In this document: positions 9,029-17,606 of the stretch, one piece after another | How positions within the stretch are numbered: the first letter of the stretch is position 1 | Layout: each line of letters starts with the position of its first letter | DNA from: Flammeovirgaceae bacterium BBD 1991-12 | Lineage (GTDB): Bacteria > Bacteroidota > Bacteroidia > Cytophagales > Cyclobacteriaceae | Length of the DNA stretch: 64,000 nucleotides | NCBI GenBank assembly: GCA_001657315.1 | Contig: LYSV01000009.1 | Span: 1 to 64,000 of the forward strand | Direction of reading: 5' to 3' | Position numbers and translations under genes: made by a program | The notes under the pieces: model-generated | The model's database searches: none | What the model was told of the DNA's origin: nothing | Seen by the model: the letters and a program-made list of their open reading frames with translations, nothing else

Positions 9029-10939
9029 ATGATCCAGACTTCCTTCAACAAGTTTGAGAAAATACCTCTGGCCATATTTCAGGATGCTACAGAAGCATCC
9101 GTCAAAACCGCGCGGGAGATTGCTTACCTGATCAGGTCTAAGGAAAAAGAAGGTAAAAAATGTGTGCTTGGGTTGGCTACAGGCTCTTCACCGAAAGGTG
9201 TTTATGCAGAGCTGATCAGGTTGCATAAAGAAGAAGCGTTGAGTTTCCAAAATGTAGTGACCTTCAATCTTGACGAGTACCATCCCATGCCACCGGATGC
9301 TTTGCAAAGCTACCACAGGTTCATGCACGAATATCTTTTCGACCACATTGACATCAGACCCGGGAATGTACATATTCCTGATGGTACCCTTCCGGCCGAA
9401 GAAGTTGCGCAGTACTGTCGGGACTATGATGACAAAATTGAGGCCATGGGCGGCCTGGACCTGCAGCTCCTGGGGATCGGGAGAACCGGGCATATTGGCT
9501 TTAATGAGCCCGGTTCATCCATAGACAGCCCCACGAGACTGATCACACTGGACCATATTACGAAAATGGATGCCGCGAGCGATTTTTTTGGCGAGGAGAA
9601 CGTACCTGTCAAAGCCATTACGATGGGGGTAGGAACCATAATGAAGGCAAAAAGGATCATCATTATGGCGTGGGGAGAAGGGAAGAGCATGATCATTAAA
9701 AGATCCGTAGAAGGGGAGGTGACCACCAACGTGCCTGCTACTTTTCTGCAACATCATTCGAATACCGCTTTTGTCATTGACAAGGCCGCCAGCGCTAAAC
9801 TTACAGGATCGTTGGAACCCTGGCTGTTCGAACCGGTGGTTTGGGATGACCGGATGATGAAAAAAGCGGTCATACTGCTTTGTGAAAAAGTAGGCAAACC
9901 GATCCTGAAACTTACGGACCGGGATTATATTGATCATGGCCTTGCGGACCTTGTCCATCAGCATGGCAAGGCCTATGATATCAATATTCATATTTTCAAT
10001 AAGATCCAGCACACCATCACGGGCTGGCCAGGCGGAAAACCCCAGGCCGATGATACCTACAGACCAGAGCGGGCTGAACCTGCACAGAAACGTGTGGTGA
10101 TCTTCAGTCCGCACCCCGATGACGATATCATTTCAATGGGAGGTACCTTCATCCGGCTGCGCGACCAGGGACATGACGTACATGTGGCCTACCAGACATC
10201 CGGGAACATTGCCGTGTTCGATGAAGATGTAGTTGATTTTGCAGAGTTCGCCAAAGATTATTCTCTTGCGTTTGAGCTCGGAAACAAAGGAAAGGCAACG
10301 AGGTTTTATGAAGATATCACGAAAGATCTTCTTCATAAAAAACCCGGTGACATTGATACAAAGGAAGTACGTTTCATTAAAGGGTTGATAAGAAAGGTAG
10401 AGGCTAAATCCACCTGCCGGTATGTGGGAATACCGGACTCCAGTGTACATCACCTCGATCTGCCCTTTTATGAAACGGGATTGGTCAAAAAGAGCCCGCC
10501 TACTGCTAAGGATATTAGGATCACCACTGATTTATTACAGAAAATCAAGCCACAGCAGATCTTTGCCGCAGGAGACCTTTCCGATCCGCACGGGACGCAC
10601 AGAGTCTGCCTGGACATTGTTTTCAGGGCCATCGAAGAGCTGAAGCAGGAAGCCTGGATGAAAGACTGCTGGATATGGCTCTATCGCGGTGCGTGGCAGG
10701 AATGGGAGATCGATCAGATAGAAATGGCAGTACCACTCAGCCCGGACGAGCTACTTAAGAAACGCAGGGGTATTTTCAAGCATCAATCCCAGAAAGACCG
10801 GCCACTGTTTCCCGGTACTGACAACAGGGAATTCTGGCAAAGGTCCGAGCAAAGAAACCGGGCCACGGCAGAGGAGTATCATAAGCTGGGCCTGGCAGAA
10901 TATGAGGCGATAGAAGCTTTTAAAAGGTATCAATTCTGA
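9029..10939 (+). CDS. nagB: glucosamine-6-phosphate deaminase fused to a PIG-L/LmbE-type deacetylase domain
   Basis: This 636-residue two-domain cytosolic enzyme has residues 1 to about 265 as NagB. The evidence there is GLATGSSPKGVYAELIRLHK, TFNLDEYHPM, LLGIGRTGHIGFNEPGSS and EVTTNVPATFLQHH. This half converts glucosamine-6-phosphate to fructose-6-phosphate and ammonia. From about residue 355 a PIG-L domain begins with VVIFSPHPDDDIISMGGT, the zinc-binding PHPDDE-like motif, and later has GDLSDPHGTHR; this family removes N-acetyl groups from sugars. The fusion could couple deacetylation and deamination of GlcNAc derivatives. The ATG at 9029 is chosen because the long upstream extension in frame overlaps the GH130 gene and is not NagB-like. 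A similar fusion is known in other Bacteroidota. Confidence 0.9.
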   Translation: MIQTSFNKFEKIPLAIFQDATEASVKTAREIAYLIRSKEKEGKKCVLGLATGSSPKGVYAELIRLHKEEALSFQNVVTFNLDEYHPMPPDALQSYHRFMHEYLFDHIDIRPGNVHIPDGTLPAEEVAQYCRDYDDKIEAMGGLDLQLLGIGRTGHIGFNEPGSSIDSPTRLITLDHITKMDAASDFFGEENVPVKAITMGVGTIMKAKRIIIMAWGEGKSMIIKRSVEGEVTTNVPATFLQHHSNTAFVIDKAASAKLTGSLEPWLFEPVVWDDRMMKKAVILLCEKVGKPILKLTDRDYIDHGLADLVHQHGKAYDINIHIFNKIQHTITGWPGGKPQADDTYRPERAEPAQKRVVIFSPHPDDDIISMGGTFIRLRDQGHDVHVAYQTSGNIAVFDEDVVDFAEFAKDYSLAFELGNKGKATRFYEDITKDLLHKKPGDIDTKEVRFIKGLIRKVEAKSTCRYVGIPDSSVHHLDLPFYETGLVKKSPPTAKDIRITTDLLQKIKPQQIFAAGDLSDPHGTHRVCLDIVFRAIEELKQEAWMKDCWIWLYRGAWQEWEIDQIEMAVPLSPDELLKKRRGIFKHQSQKDRPLFPGTDNREFWQRSEQRNRATAEEYHKLGLAEYEAIEAFKRYQF

Positions 10940-11031
10940 TGGGCCGGGATTTTACCCTGTCTCTTCTACAAAATGTACCTTGTGCAACGATATCGTATTA
11001 CCAGTGAATTAATAAATCAAATCCATAGAAA

Positions 11032-11928
11032 ATGAAACGGTATTATAAATTAAAAACCATTATTATGCTCGTGGGAGCTGCCTTGTCCTCGTCTGTTATA
11101 CAAGGGCAAACCAATATGATTTTTGGCGGTGGAGCATTGTACCATGATATAGAAGAAAATGCGGATATCATTCGATCATCCGGTTTTAACACCATCACCC
11201 TGTGGAGCATTCACATTGGCACGAATGGTGCTTTGGTCTTAAATGAATCCACGATCGTAGAAGGTGGCGAATATGTTGGAAGACCCACCTGGCCCGACGG
11301 TGTGCGGAAGCTGCTGGAAGCGCCTACCTCCGTAAACCGGATCGAATTATCCGTAGGGTCCTACGGTGTTCCTGATTGGGAAAACATAGAGGCACTGGTG
11401 AAAAGCGAAGGAACCGGCCCTGCAAGCGCTTTGTATAAAAACTTTGCCAGGGTAAGGGAGGTACTTCCTGAAATAACCGCGATCAATAACGATGATGAAA
11501 GTAATTATGATGTAGAAACTACCGTAGCTTTCTCTAAAATGCTTATTGATCTGGGGTACAAGATCACTTTTGCGCCATATAAGTTCCCGGACTTTTGGGA
11601 AAATGTCTATAATGAGCTGGAAACGTACTCCCCGGGAAGTGTGGACAAAGTGTATTTACAGTTATACGCCGGTGGCGCAAGAAATGACCCGGCAAACTGG
11701 AATACCCGGTTTGACGTCAAAGTAACGCCGGGTTTGTGGTGCTACAATGCAGAAGGATGCGCCAAAGGCGACAGTCCTGAGCGCATGGAAAAACGGCTTA
11801 GAGACTGGAACAATGCTACCGGTATAGACGGAGGGTTTATCTGGTTATTTGATGATATGCTGAGATGCACTGAAAAAGCCACGGTGCAGGAATATGCCAA
11901 TGCCATAAACAGAGCTTTTGAAAAATGA
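11032..11928 (+). CDS. secreted GH18-like TIM-barrel protein, first tandem copy
   Basis: This 298-residue exported protein has a signal peptide (MKRYYKLKTIIMLVGAALSS, then cleavage near IQGQ). The mature part looks like a glycosidase TIM barrel. It contains ENADIIRSSGFNTITLW, a strand ending in ITAINNDDESNYD with clustered Asp/Asp/Glu reminiscent of the GH18 acidic motif, and GIDGGFIWLFDDM near the end. The next gene carries an almost identical domain, so this is the first half of a tandem duplication of about 893 bases. It lacks any cell-surface sorting tail and would stop in the periplasm unless exported otherwise. It overlaps the next gene by four bases. An endo-beta-N-acetylglucosaminidase role would suit the locus but is only inference. 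Confidence 0.75.
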   Translation: MKRYYKLKTIIMLVGAALSSSVIQGQTNMIFGGGALYHDIEENADIIRSSGFNTITLWSIHIGTNGALVLNESTIVEGGEYVGRPTWPDGVRKLLEAPTSVNRIELSVGSYGVPDWENIEALVKSEGTGPASALYKNFARVREVLPEITAINNDDESNYDVETTVAFSKMLIDLGYKITFAPYKFPDFWENVYNELETYSPGSVDKVYLQLYAGGARNDPANWNTRFDVKVTPGLWCYNAEGCAKGDSPERMEKRLRDWNNATGIDGGFIWLFDDMLRCTEKATVQEYANAINRAFEK

Positions 11929-14348
11929 AACAGTATTATAGATTAAACGCGATCATTATGCTCCTGGGAGCCGCCTTCTCCTGGTCCGTTACCCTTGGAC
12001 AAAGCAATATGCTTTTTAGTGGAGGCGCATTGTACCATGATATAGAAGAAAATGCAGATATCATTCGATCATCCGGTTTTAACACCATCACCATATGGAG
12101 TGTCCATATTGGCACGAATGGCGCTTTGATCCTGAATGAATCAGGTATCGTAGATGGCGGTGAGTATATTGGAAGACCCACCTGGCCCGACGGTGTGCGG
12201 AAGCTGCTGGAAGCGCCTACCTCTGTAAACCGGATCGAATTATCCGTAGGGTCCTACGGTGTACCTGATTGGGAAAACATAGAGGCACTGGTGAAAAGCG
12301 AAGGAACCGGCCCCACCAGCACTTTGTATAAAAACTTTGCTAAGGTAAGGGAGATACTCCCGGAAATAACCGCGATCAATAACGATGATGAAAGTAATTA
12401 TGATGTAGAAACTACCGTGGCTTTCTCCAAAATGCTTATTGACCTGGGGTATAAGATCACTTTTGCGCCATACACGGTCCCGGGCTTTTGGGAAAGTGTC
12501 TATGATGAGCTGGAAGCGTACTCTCCGGGAAGCGTGGACAAGGTGTATTTACAGGTATACGCCGGTGGTGCGCTAAATAATCCGGCAAATTGGAATACCC
12601 GGTTTGGTATAAAGGTAACACCGGGCTTATGGAGCTATAATGCAGGGTGTAATCAAGGTGAAAGCCCCGAAAGTATGGAAACGCGGCTTGGAGACTGGAA
12701 CAATGCTGCCGGTATAGACGGTGGGTTTATCTGGTTGTTTGAAGACATACTGGCTTGTACTGAAAAAGCTACGGTGCAGGAGTATGCAGGAGCCATTAAC
12801 AGGGCTTTTGACATACCCGCGCCCGCACTCGGCAAAGCTTCTAACCCTGTGCCCGCAGATGGAGCCACCGGGGTGAGCGTAGATTTTGATTTAAGCTGGA
12901 CAGGAGGGAGTTACGATGCTACACATTCGGTGTATTTTGGAACCAGCTCCGGCCTGACCGATAGTGATCTGAAGGGAGAGTTTACCGCCGCTTTTTATGA
13001 TCCGGGAACTTTGGAAAACAACACAATATACTACTGGCGTATAGATGAAAAAAACAGTACGGGTGAGTTACAGGGAGATGTATGGTCATTTACAACAGAA
13101 GTAACAACACCTCTTCCCGGGGCAGCCTTGAATCCCTCGCCTGTGCACATGGCGTCTGACGGTATCCGAACGGATGCCATATTGAGCTGGGATGCCGCGC
13201 CCAATGCAGTATCGTATGATGTGCATTTCGGAAAAGAAGATCCACCACCTTTTGTTGGCAATCAATCTATGACCAGCTATGAACCAATGGATGTAGACCC
13301 TCTGACTACCTATTACTGGCAGGTAAATAGCGTGAATTCCGCTGGTAAAACCACCGGAGAAATATGGTCTTATACTACCCAGGACCCTAATATTGCGCCA
13401 CTTGCCACTATTGAAGTATCCTCGGAGTTCAGTTCTGTCTTTGGAGCCGATAAGTTGGTAGATGGGGTAGGCGGTGCAGAATGGGCATCCTTGGGGGAAC
13501 AAACACCCACGGTTAAGCTTACCTGGGCAAATGAGGTCATTATAAAGAAAATAATGTTGTATGATCGTGCTAATCCCGTTGATGAGATTTTATCCGGTGT
13601 CCTTGAATTTGGAGATGGCACTAAGATAGATGTAGGCCCCTTACCGAATAATGGTACCGGCCTGGAGGTGAATTTCCCTGAAAAAAATACTACCTCTGTT
13701 GAATTCAGAATAACAGCAGGCAAAGGATCTAACGTCGGTATGTCAGAATTTGAAGTTTTTGGGCTCGATATTATCGGTGGGTTTCCGGATAAACCTTCCG
13801 GTCTGAAACCCAATGATCAATCGGTTGATATACCGACGGATGTTACCCTTGATTGGCGTTTTACAAAAAATGCCAAATCTTTTAACGTATATCTGAGTGA
13901 GAACAATATAATTGCAGAAAATGATCTGTTGGATGAAGTGACAGCCACTCGGTTGGAGGTCTCAGGATTAAAATTCAATACAACCTATTTTTGGAGAGTG
14001 GATGCGGTAAACTTTTTAGGAGTAGCACAGAGTGATGTATTCAGTTTCACAACCGAAGAAGAAAATGTGGTAACCTCTATCGATTTCGAAGGCCTTATTG
14101 ACCAGGTCCGGATTTATCCGAATCCTACCGGGGGACTTTTAAATATTGAATTTCAAAATGATCATACGCCTGTATATTTGGTCGTATATTCCCCATTAGG
14201 TAAGAAGGTACTGGAACAACGCGGGGCAATTGCGGCCGACAACATCATTCTTGATCTAAGGGAGGTAACATCTGTGCAAAAAGGTATTTACTTCATTCGC
14301 TTTGTTCAATCCGGAAGGCAAACAAATAGAACAGTAATATTGGAATAG
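11925..14348 (+). CDS. secreted GH18-like protein with FN3-like and F5/8-type domains and T9SS sorting tail
   Basis: This 807-residue exported protein has a signal peptide at residues 1-25. Residues 26-290 are a near copy of the preceding protein's TIM-barrel domain, including INNDDESNYD and GIDGGFIWLFED. Two fibronectin-III-like repeats follow (about 300-390 and 395-480, with YYWRIDEKNS and YYWQVNSVNS). Next come a discoidin-like F5/8 type C domain (about 485-610), a third FN3-like repeat (FWRVDAVNF), and a type IX secretion C-terminal tail starting IYPNPTGGLLNIEF and ending RTVILE. The tail predicts passage through the T9SS and display at the cell surface, unlike the single-domain paralogue upstream. 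A surface glycan endo-hydrolase is likely but not proven. Confidence 0.85.
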   Translation: MKQYYRLNAIIMLLGAAFSWSVTLGQSNMLFSGGALYHDIEENADIIRSSGFNTITIWSVHIGTNGALILNESGIVDGGEYIGRPTWPDGVRKLLEAPTSVNRIELSVGSYGVPDWENIEALVKSEGTGPTSTLYKNFAKVREILPEITAINNDDESNYDVETTVAFSKMLIDLGYKITFAPYTVPGFWESVYDELEAYSPGSVDKVYLQVYAGGALNNPANWNTRFGIKVTPGLWSYNAGCNQGESPESMETRLGDWNNAAGIDGGFIWLFEDILACTEKATVQEYAGAINRAFDIPAPALGKASNPVPADGATGVSVDFDLSWTGGSYDATHSVYFGTSSGLTDSDLKGEFTAAFYDPGTLENNTIYYWRIDEKNSTGELQGDVWSFTTEVTTPLPGAALNPSPVHMASDGIRTDAILSWDAAPNAVSYDVHFGKEDPPPFVGNQSMTSYEPMDVDPLTTYYWQVNSVNSAGKTTGEIWSYTTQDPNIAPLATIEVSSEFSSVFGADKLVDGVGGAEWASLGEQTPTVKLTWANEVIIKKIMLYDRANPVDEILSGVLEFGDGTKIDVGPLPNNGTGLEVNFPEKNTTSVEFRITAGKGSNVGMSEFEVFGLDIIGGFPDKPSGLKPNDQSVDIPTDVTLDWRFTKNAKSFNVYLSENNIIAENDLLDEVTATRLEVSGLKFNTTYFWRVDAVNFLGVAQSDVFSFTTEEENVVTSIDFEGLIDQVRIYPNPTGGLLNIEFQNDHTPVYLVVYSPLGKKVLEQRGAIAADNIILDLREVTSVQKGIYFIRFVQSGRQTNRTVILE

Positions 14349-14351
14349 TAT

Positions 14352-15923
14352 ATGAAATTCAAAAAGATACATTGGTTGATATTGTTGATATGCTTTGCCT
14401 GTCAACCATCCTCCAAAGAGTCAACGGGCAAGCGGCTTCCAAGAATAGCTATTGCCGGCCTTGCCATAGAGTCAAGTACGTTCTCACCTGCCAGGACCAC
14501 CAAAGAGGCTTTTCATGCGTTTTATGGACAGGATGTTTTCAATTATTTCCCTTTCCTTCATACTGACTCGTCTGTTCGCCAACAAGCCGAATACTTCCCG
14601 GCAGTCAAGGGACATGCACTTCCCGGAGGAATGGTGACCCGGGAAACCTATGAATCACTTATGGCAGAAACACTGGAAAGGCTACGGGAAAACCTACCCT
14701 ATGACGGTCTCTTCTTTGATATCCATGGAGCCATGAGTGTAGAAGGCCTGGATGACCCCGAGGGAGATATGATCACAAGGATACGGAATGTTGTGGGGTA
14801 TGAATGCGTGATCTCCACCTGTATGGATCTGCATGGTAATGTTTCAGAAAAGCTGGCCAGGAACACGGACCTGATCACCTGCTACCGGATGGCTCCGCAT
14901 GAAGATGCATTCGAATCAAAGAGAAGAGCGTTGACCAACCTGTTACAACGCCTGGAGAGCGGCAAGGGGAAGCCGGCTTACAAGGCATGGATACCGGTTC
15001 CGATCCTGTTGCCCGGTGAAAAAACCAGCACAAGAATTGAGCCGGGTAAGAGCCTTTATGCCGGGGTGGCGCCAATTGCAGCCCAAAAAGGCATAATCGA
15101 TGCTGCCATTTGGGTGGGTTATCCATGGGCGGATGAACCGAGAAACCACGCCGTGATCATGGTGACAGGTGATGATCAGTCAAAAGTGAAAACCTCTGCA
15201 GAACGCCTCGCCAATGGTTTTTGGGAAGCCAGAAATGATTTTGAATTTGTGGCTCCTACAGAGCCTTTTGAAACAGCATTGCAAATGGCCCTGGATAGTG
15301 ATAAAAGACCGTTCATGCTCAGTGATATGGGGGATAACCCCACAGCAGGAGGAGCCGGCGATGTTACCTGGACACTCAACGAACTTTTAAAGGCAGATGA
15401 GTTCAAAAAGGAAGATGGTAAGTCACTGATTTATGCTTCCATACCTGGTCCACAGCTGGTAGAGCAGGCCTTGCAGGTAGGAATAGGGAATGAAGTAGAA
15501 GCGTACGTAGGAGCAGAGGTTGACGACCGTTATGCCGGTCCCATTCTGTTGTCCGGGAAAGTCAGTTCAATAAGACAGGGTGATAAACATGCGGAGGTTG
15601 AGGTAGTCGTACAAGTGGGGCGTATTTCGGTGATCGTCACCAAAAAACGTAAGCCCTATCACTATGAACGGGACTTTATCCAATTGGGGCTGGACCCGCG
15701 TGAAACGGATATTGTCGTAGTCAAAATAGGATACCTCGTTCCTGAACTCTATGATATGAGGGGGGATTGGGTGATGGCACTGACACCCGGTGGGGTGGAC
15801 CAGGATCTTGATAGATTGGATTACAAGCGTATAAAAAGACCTATGTTCCCTATGGATAAAAACATGGACGACGTGGATCTCAGTGTCCGATGGATCCCGG
15901 TTTCCGGTAAGGAAGTGGAATGA
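14352..15923 (+). CDS. M81 family (microcystinase/MlrC-like) lipoprotein
   Basis: This 523-residue protein matches the M81/DUF1485 family, named after MlrC of microcystin degradation, a putative metalloprotein. Typical text: IAIAGLAIESSTFSPARTT near residue 32, the acidic/His motif FFDIHGAMSVEGLDDPEGDM near residue 118, STCMDLHGNVS near residue 155, and LSDMGDNPTAGGAGDVTWTL near residue 325. Unlike most family members, it begins with a lipoprotein signal (LILLICFAC, lipid-attached Cys near residue 17). It is therefore probably anchored in the periplasm or outer membrane. It sits three bases after the surface GH18-like gene and overlaps the possible GTG start of the sugar porter. The substrate is unknown; most family members are uncharacterised. 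Confidence 0.85.
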   Translation: MKFKKIHWLILLICFACQPSSKESTGKRLPRIAIAGLAIESSTFSPARTTKEAFHAFYGQDVFNYFPFLHTDSSVRQQAEYFPAVKGHALPGGMVTRETYESLMAETLERLRENLPYDGLFFDIHGAMSVEGLDDPEGDMITRIRNVVGYECVISTCMDLHGNVSEKLARNTDLITCYRMAPHEDAFESKRRALTNLLQRLESGKGKPAYKAWIPVPILLPGEKTSTRIEPGKSLYAGVAPIAAQKGIIDAAIWVGYPWADEPRNHAVIMVTGDDQSKVKTSAERLANGFWEARNDFEFVAPTEPFETALQMALDSDKRPFMLSDMGDNPTAGGAGDVTWTLNELLKADEFKKEDGKSLIYASIPGPQLVEQALQVGIGNEVEAYVGAEVDDRYAGPILLSGKVSSIRQGDKHAEVEVVVQVGRISVIVTKKRKPYHYERDFIQLGLDPRETDIVVVKIGYLVPELYDMRGDWVMALTPGGVDQDLDRLDYKRIKRPMFPMDKNMDDVDLSVRWIPVSGKEVE

Positions 15924-17298
15924 TTTTTATGGTAGCGTAGCATTTAAAAAATTGAATAACCGACACGTTTTCAGGCTGGCCTGCATTGCCTCATTAGGTG
16001 GATTTCTTTTTGGATTTGATACCGCAGTCATATCAGGGACCACGGACCTGGTAAAAGGTCAATTCGAATTGGGGGACTTACTTCAGGGGTGGTACGTAAG
16101 TTCAGGATTGGTGGGTTGTGTACTGGGAGTAGTAGGAGTGGGTTTTTTGAGTGATAAATTTGGCCGGAAGCGATCGTTATTATTAAGTGCGACCCTGTTT
16201 AGCCTGTCAGCCATGGGGTGTACTGTGGCCATAGGGTTCATGGATCTGGTCGTCTACCGTTTTATAGGAGGGATAGGCGTAGGAGTAGCCTCGATGCTTT
16301 CACCTATGTATATTGCTGAAATAGCCCCCCAGCAGGCCAGGGGAAAGCTTACTTCCCTGTACCAGCTGGCTATCACCATAGGCATACTGGTTGCGTTTTT
16401 AACCAACGCACTCATTCAGGGCTATGCACTAAAGGCAGCAGGTTCTCAGGACTATTTTAATTTCATATTCGGAACAGAGCAATGGCGGGGAATGCTTGGT
16501 GCCGAAACAGTTCCGGCCTTGTTGTTTTTCCTTTTGCTGCTATCCATACCTGAAAGCCCGAGGTGGTTGTGGTCCAGAGGTAAAAAGGCTGAAGCCAGGA
16601 GGATCATTGAACAATACCAGGTGCAGGATTTCGATAGTGATGAGAAAAGGTCAGATAAAGCTTCCATCAATTATTTCAAGACCAAAGGGATCAAAACGGC
16701 GATCATAGCAGGAGCCGTTTTAGCCATCCTGACCCAAACCAGCGGCATCAATGCCATCATGTATTATGGTAACAGTATTTTACAAGAGGGTGGGGCAGAC
16801 TCTCAGTCCGCATTCTATGGCCAGGCCCTGGTGGGTACCATCAACTTCGCATTTACCTTTATTGCTATTTTCACCATTGATAAAATTGGCAGGAAGAAGC
16901 TGCTGCTTGTAGGTGTCACCATCATCATAGTCTCGCTACTGCTGGTGGGGTATATGTTTTATATCGATTCTTCTACAAAACTGAAGTTATTATTCATCCT
17001 AACCTTTGTAGCAAGTTTTGCTTTTTCCTATGGCCCGGTTATTTGGGTGCTCCTGTCAGAGTTGTTTCCTACCAGTATCAGGGGCAGGGCAATGTCGATA
17101 GCCGTGCTATCACTTTGGGTAGCCAATACTGCCGTGGGGCAATTCGTGCCATGGCTAAGGACCAATATCAGTGAGTCCGGCATCTTTTGGCTCTTTGCGC
17201 TATTCTGTATACCCACTTACATTGTCATGAGGTATTTACCAGAGACAAAAGGAAAAACACTGGAAGAAATAGAAAATCACTGGTTATCAAAAGATTAA
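15883..17298 (+). CDS. sugar porter family MFS transporter
   Basis: This twelve-segment inner-membrane sugar symporter belongs to the SP branch of the major facilitator superfamily. Hallmarks: GGFLFGFDTAVISGT in helix 1, SDKFGRKRS in the 2-3 loop, RFIGGIGVGVASMLSPMYIAE in helix 4, IPESPRWL after helix 6, QTSGINAIMYY in helix 7 and PETKGKTLEEIE at the C terminus. The start is ambiguous: no ATG fits. A GTG at 15883 overlaps the M81 gene by 41 bases, while a TTG at 15952 would give a protein starting just before NNRHVFRLACIAS. The later start better matches family length, but neither has a clear ribosome-binding site. It probably imports a monosaccharide such as mannose released by the locus. 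Confidence 0.88.
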   Translation: MSDGSRFPVRKWNDFYGSVAFKKLNNRHVFRLACIASLGGFLFGFDTAVISGTTDLVKGQFELGDLLQGWYVSSGLVGCVLGVVGVGFLSDKFGRKRSLLLSATLFSLSAMGCTVAIGFMDLVVYRFIGGIGVGVASMLSPMYIAEIAPQQARGKLTSLYQLAITIGILVAFLTNALIQGYALKAAGSQDYFNFIFGTEQWRGMLGAETVPALLFFLLLLSIPESPRWLWSRGKKAEARRIIEQYQVQDFDSDEKRSDKASINYFKTKGIKTAIIAGAVLAILTQTSGINAIMYYGNSILQEGGADSQSAFYGQALVGTINFAFTFIAIFTIDKIGRKKLLLVGVTIIIVSLLLVGYMFYIDSSTKLKLLFILTFVASFAFSYGPVIWVLLSELFPTSIRGRAMSIAVLSLWVANTAVGQFVPWLRTNISESGIFWLFALFCIPTYIVMRYLPETKGKTLEEIENHWLSKD

Positions 17299-17432
17299 TA
17301 CTATAGATCGCTTGAAAGGAAAAACGCAGACCTCTGTTTGAATTCACAAAACAGGCTACATCAGGATATTAGTATTCCCACTGTTTTTAATAGGTTATCT
17401 CATCCCAACTCCAGGCATTTTTTTTCAAAAAT

Positions 17433-17454
17433 ATCCTTATTTGCAAATAAGGAT
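17433..17454. promoter_or_regulatory. 22-base perfect palindrome in the gap before the second GH38 gene
   Basis: Both halves of this 22-base stretch pair without mismatch; the centre is TTATTTGCAAATAA. It lies about 135 bases after the sugar porter stop and about 100 bases before the LacI-type operator. It is followed by AAAAGC rather than a T-run, so a terminator reading is weak. A regulator-binding site is the better guess, but its protein is unknown. Confidence 0.45.
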
Positions 17455-17554
17455 AAAAGCTGGTTTTTGATCCAGTTGTCCCGAACCGGGATTTATAAAA
17501 AACACGGACTTCCCGGGTGATCGAAACTACTGGTTATTATGAGTTGATTGGATT

Positions 17555-17572
17555 TACTAAATCGATTTAGTT
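17555..17572. promoter_or_regulatory. LacI-type operator upstream of second GH38 operon
   Basis: Contains a perfect 16-base palindrome, ACTAAATCGATTTAGT, with a CG centre, ending 34 bases before the GH38 start codon. It is nearly identical to the site at 6508, so the same regulator probably controls both transcription units. The position close to the start suggests repression overlapping the promoter or early transcript. Confidence 0.7.
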
Positions 17573-17606
17573 ATCTTTAAGGCAATTAAAACATTCAGAT
17601 TTGACC

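Noticed and set aside
9515-10114. Minus-strand frame of about 200 codons under the NagB fusion
   Set aside because: It is antisense to strongly conserved NagB text, with no start signals or recognisable domain.
10987-10996. 10-base palindrome ACGATATCGT before the first GH18-like gene
   Set aside because: It is too short, and the flanks do not match the LacI-type operators at 6508 and 17555.
17338-17520. 60-codon frame between the sugar porter and GH38 genes
   Set aside because: It spans the 22-base palindrome in a regulatory gap and lacks coding signs.
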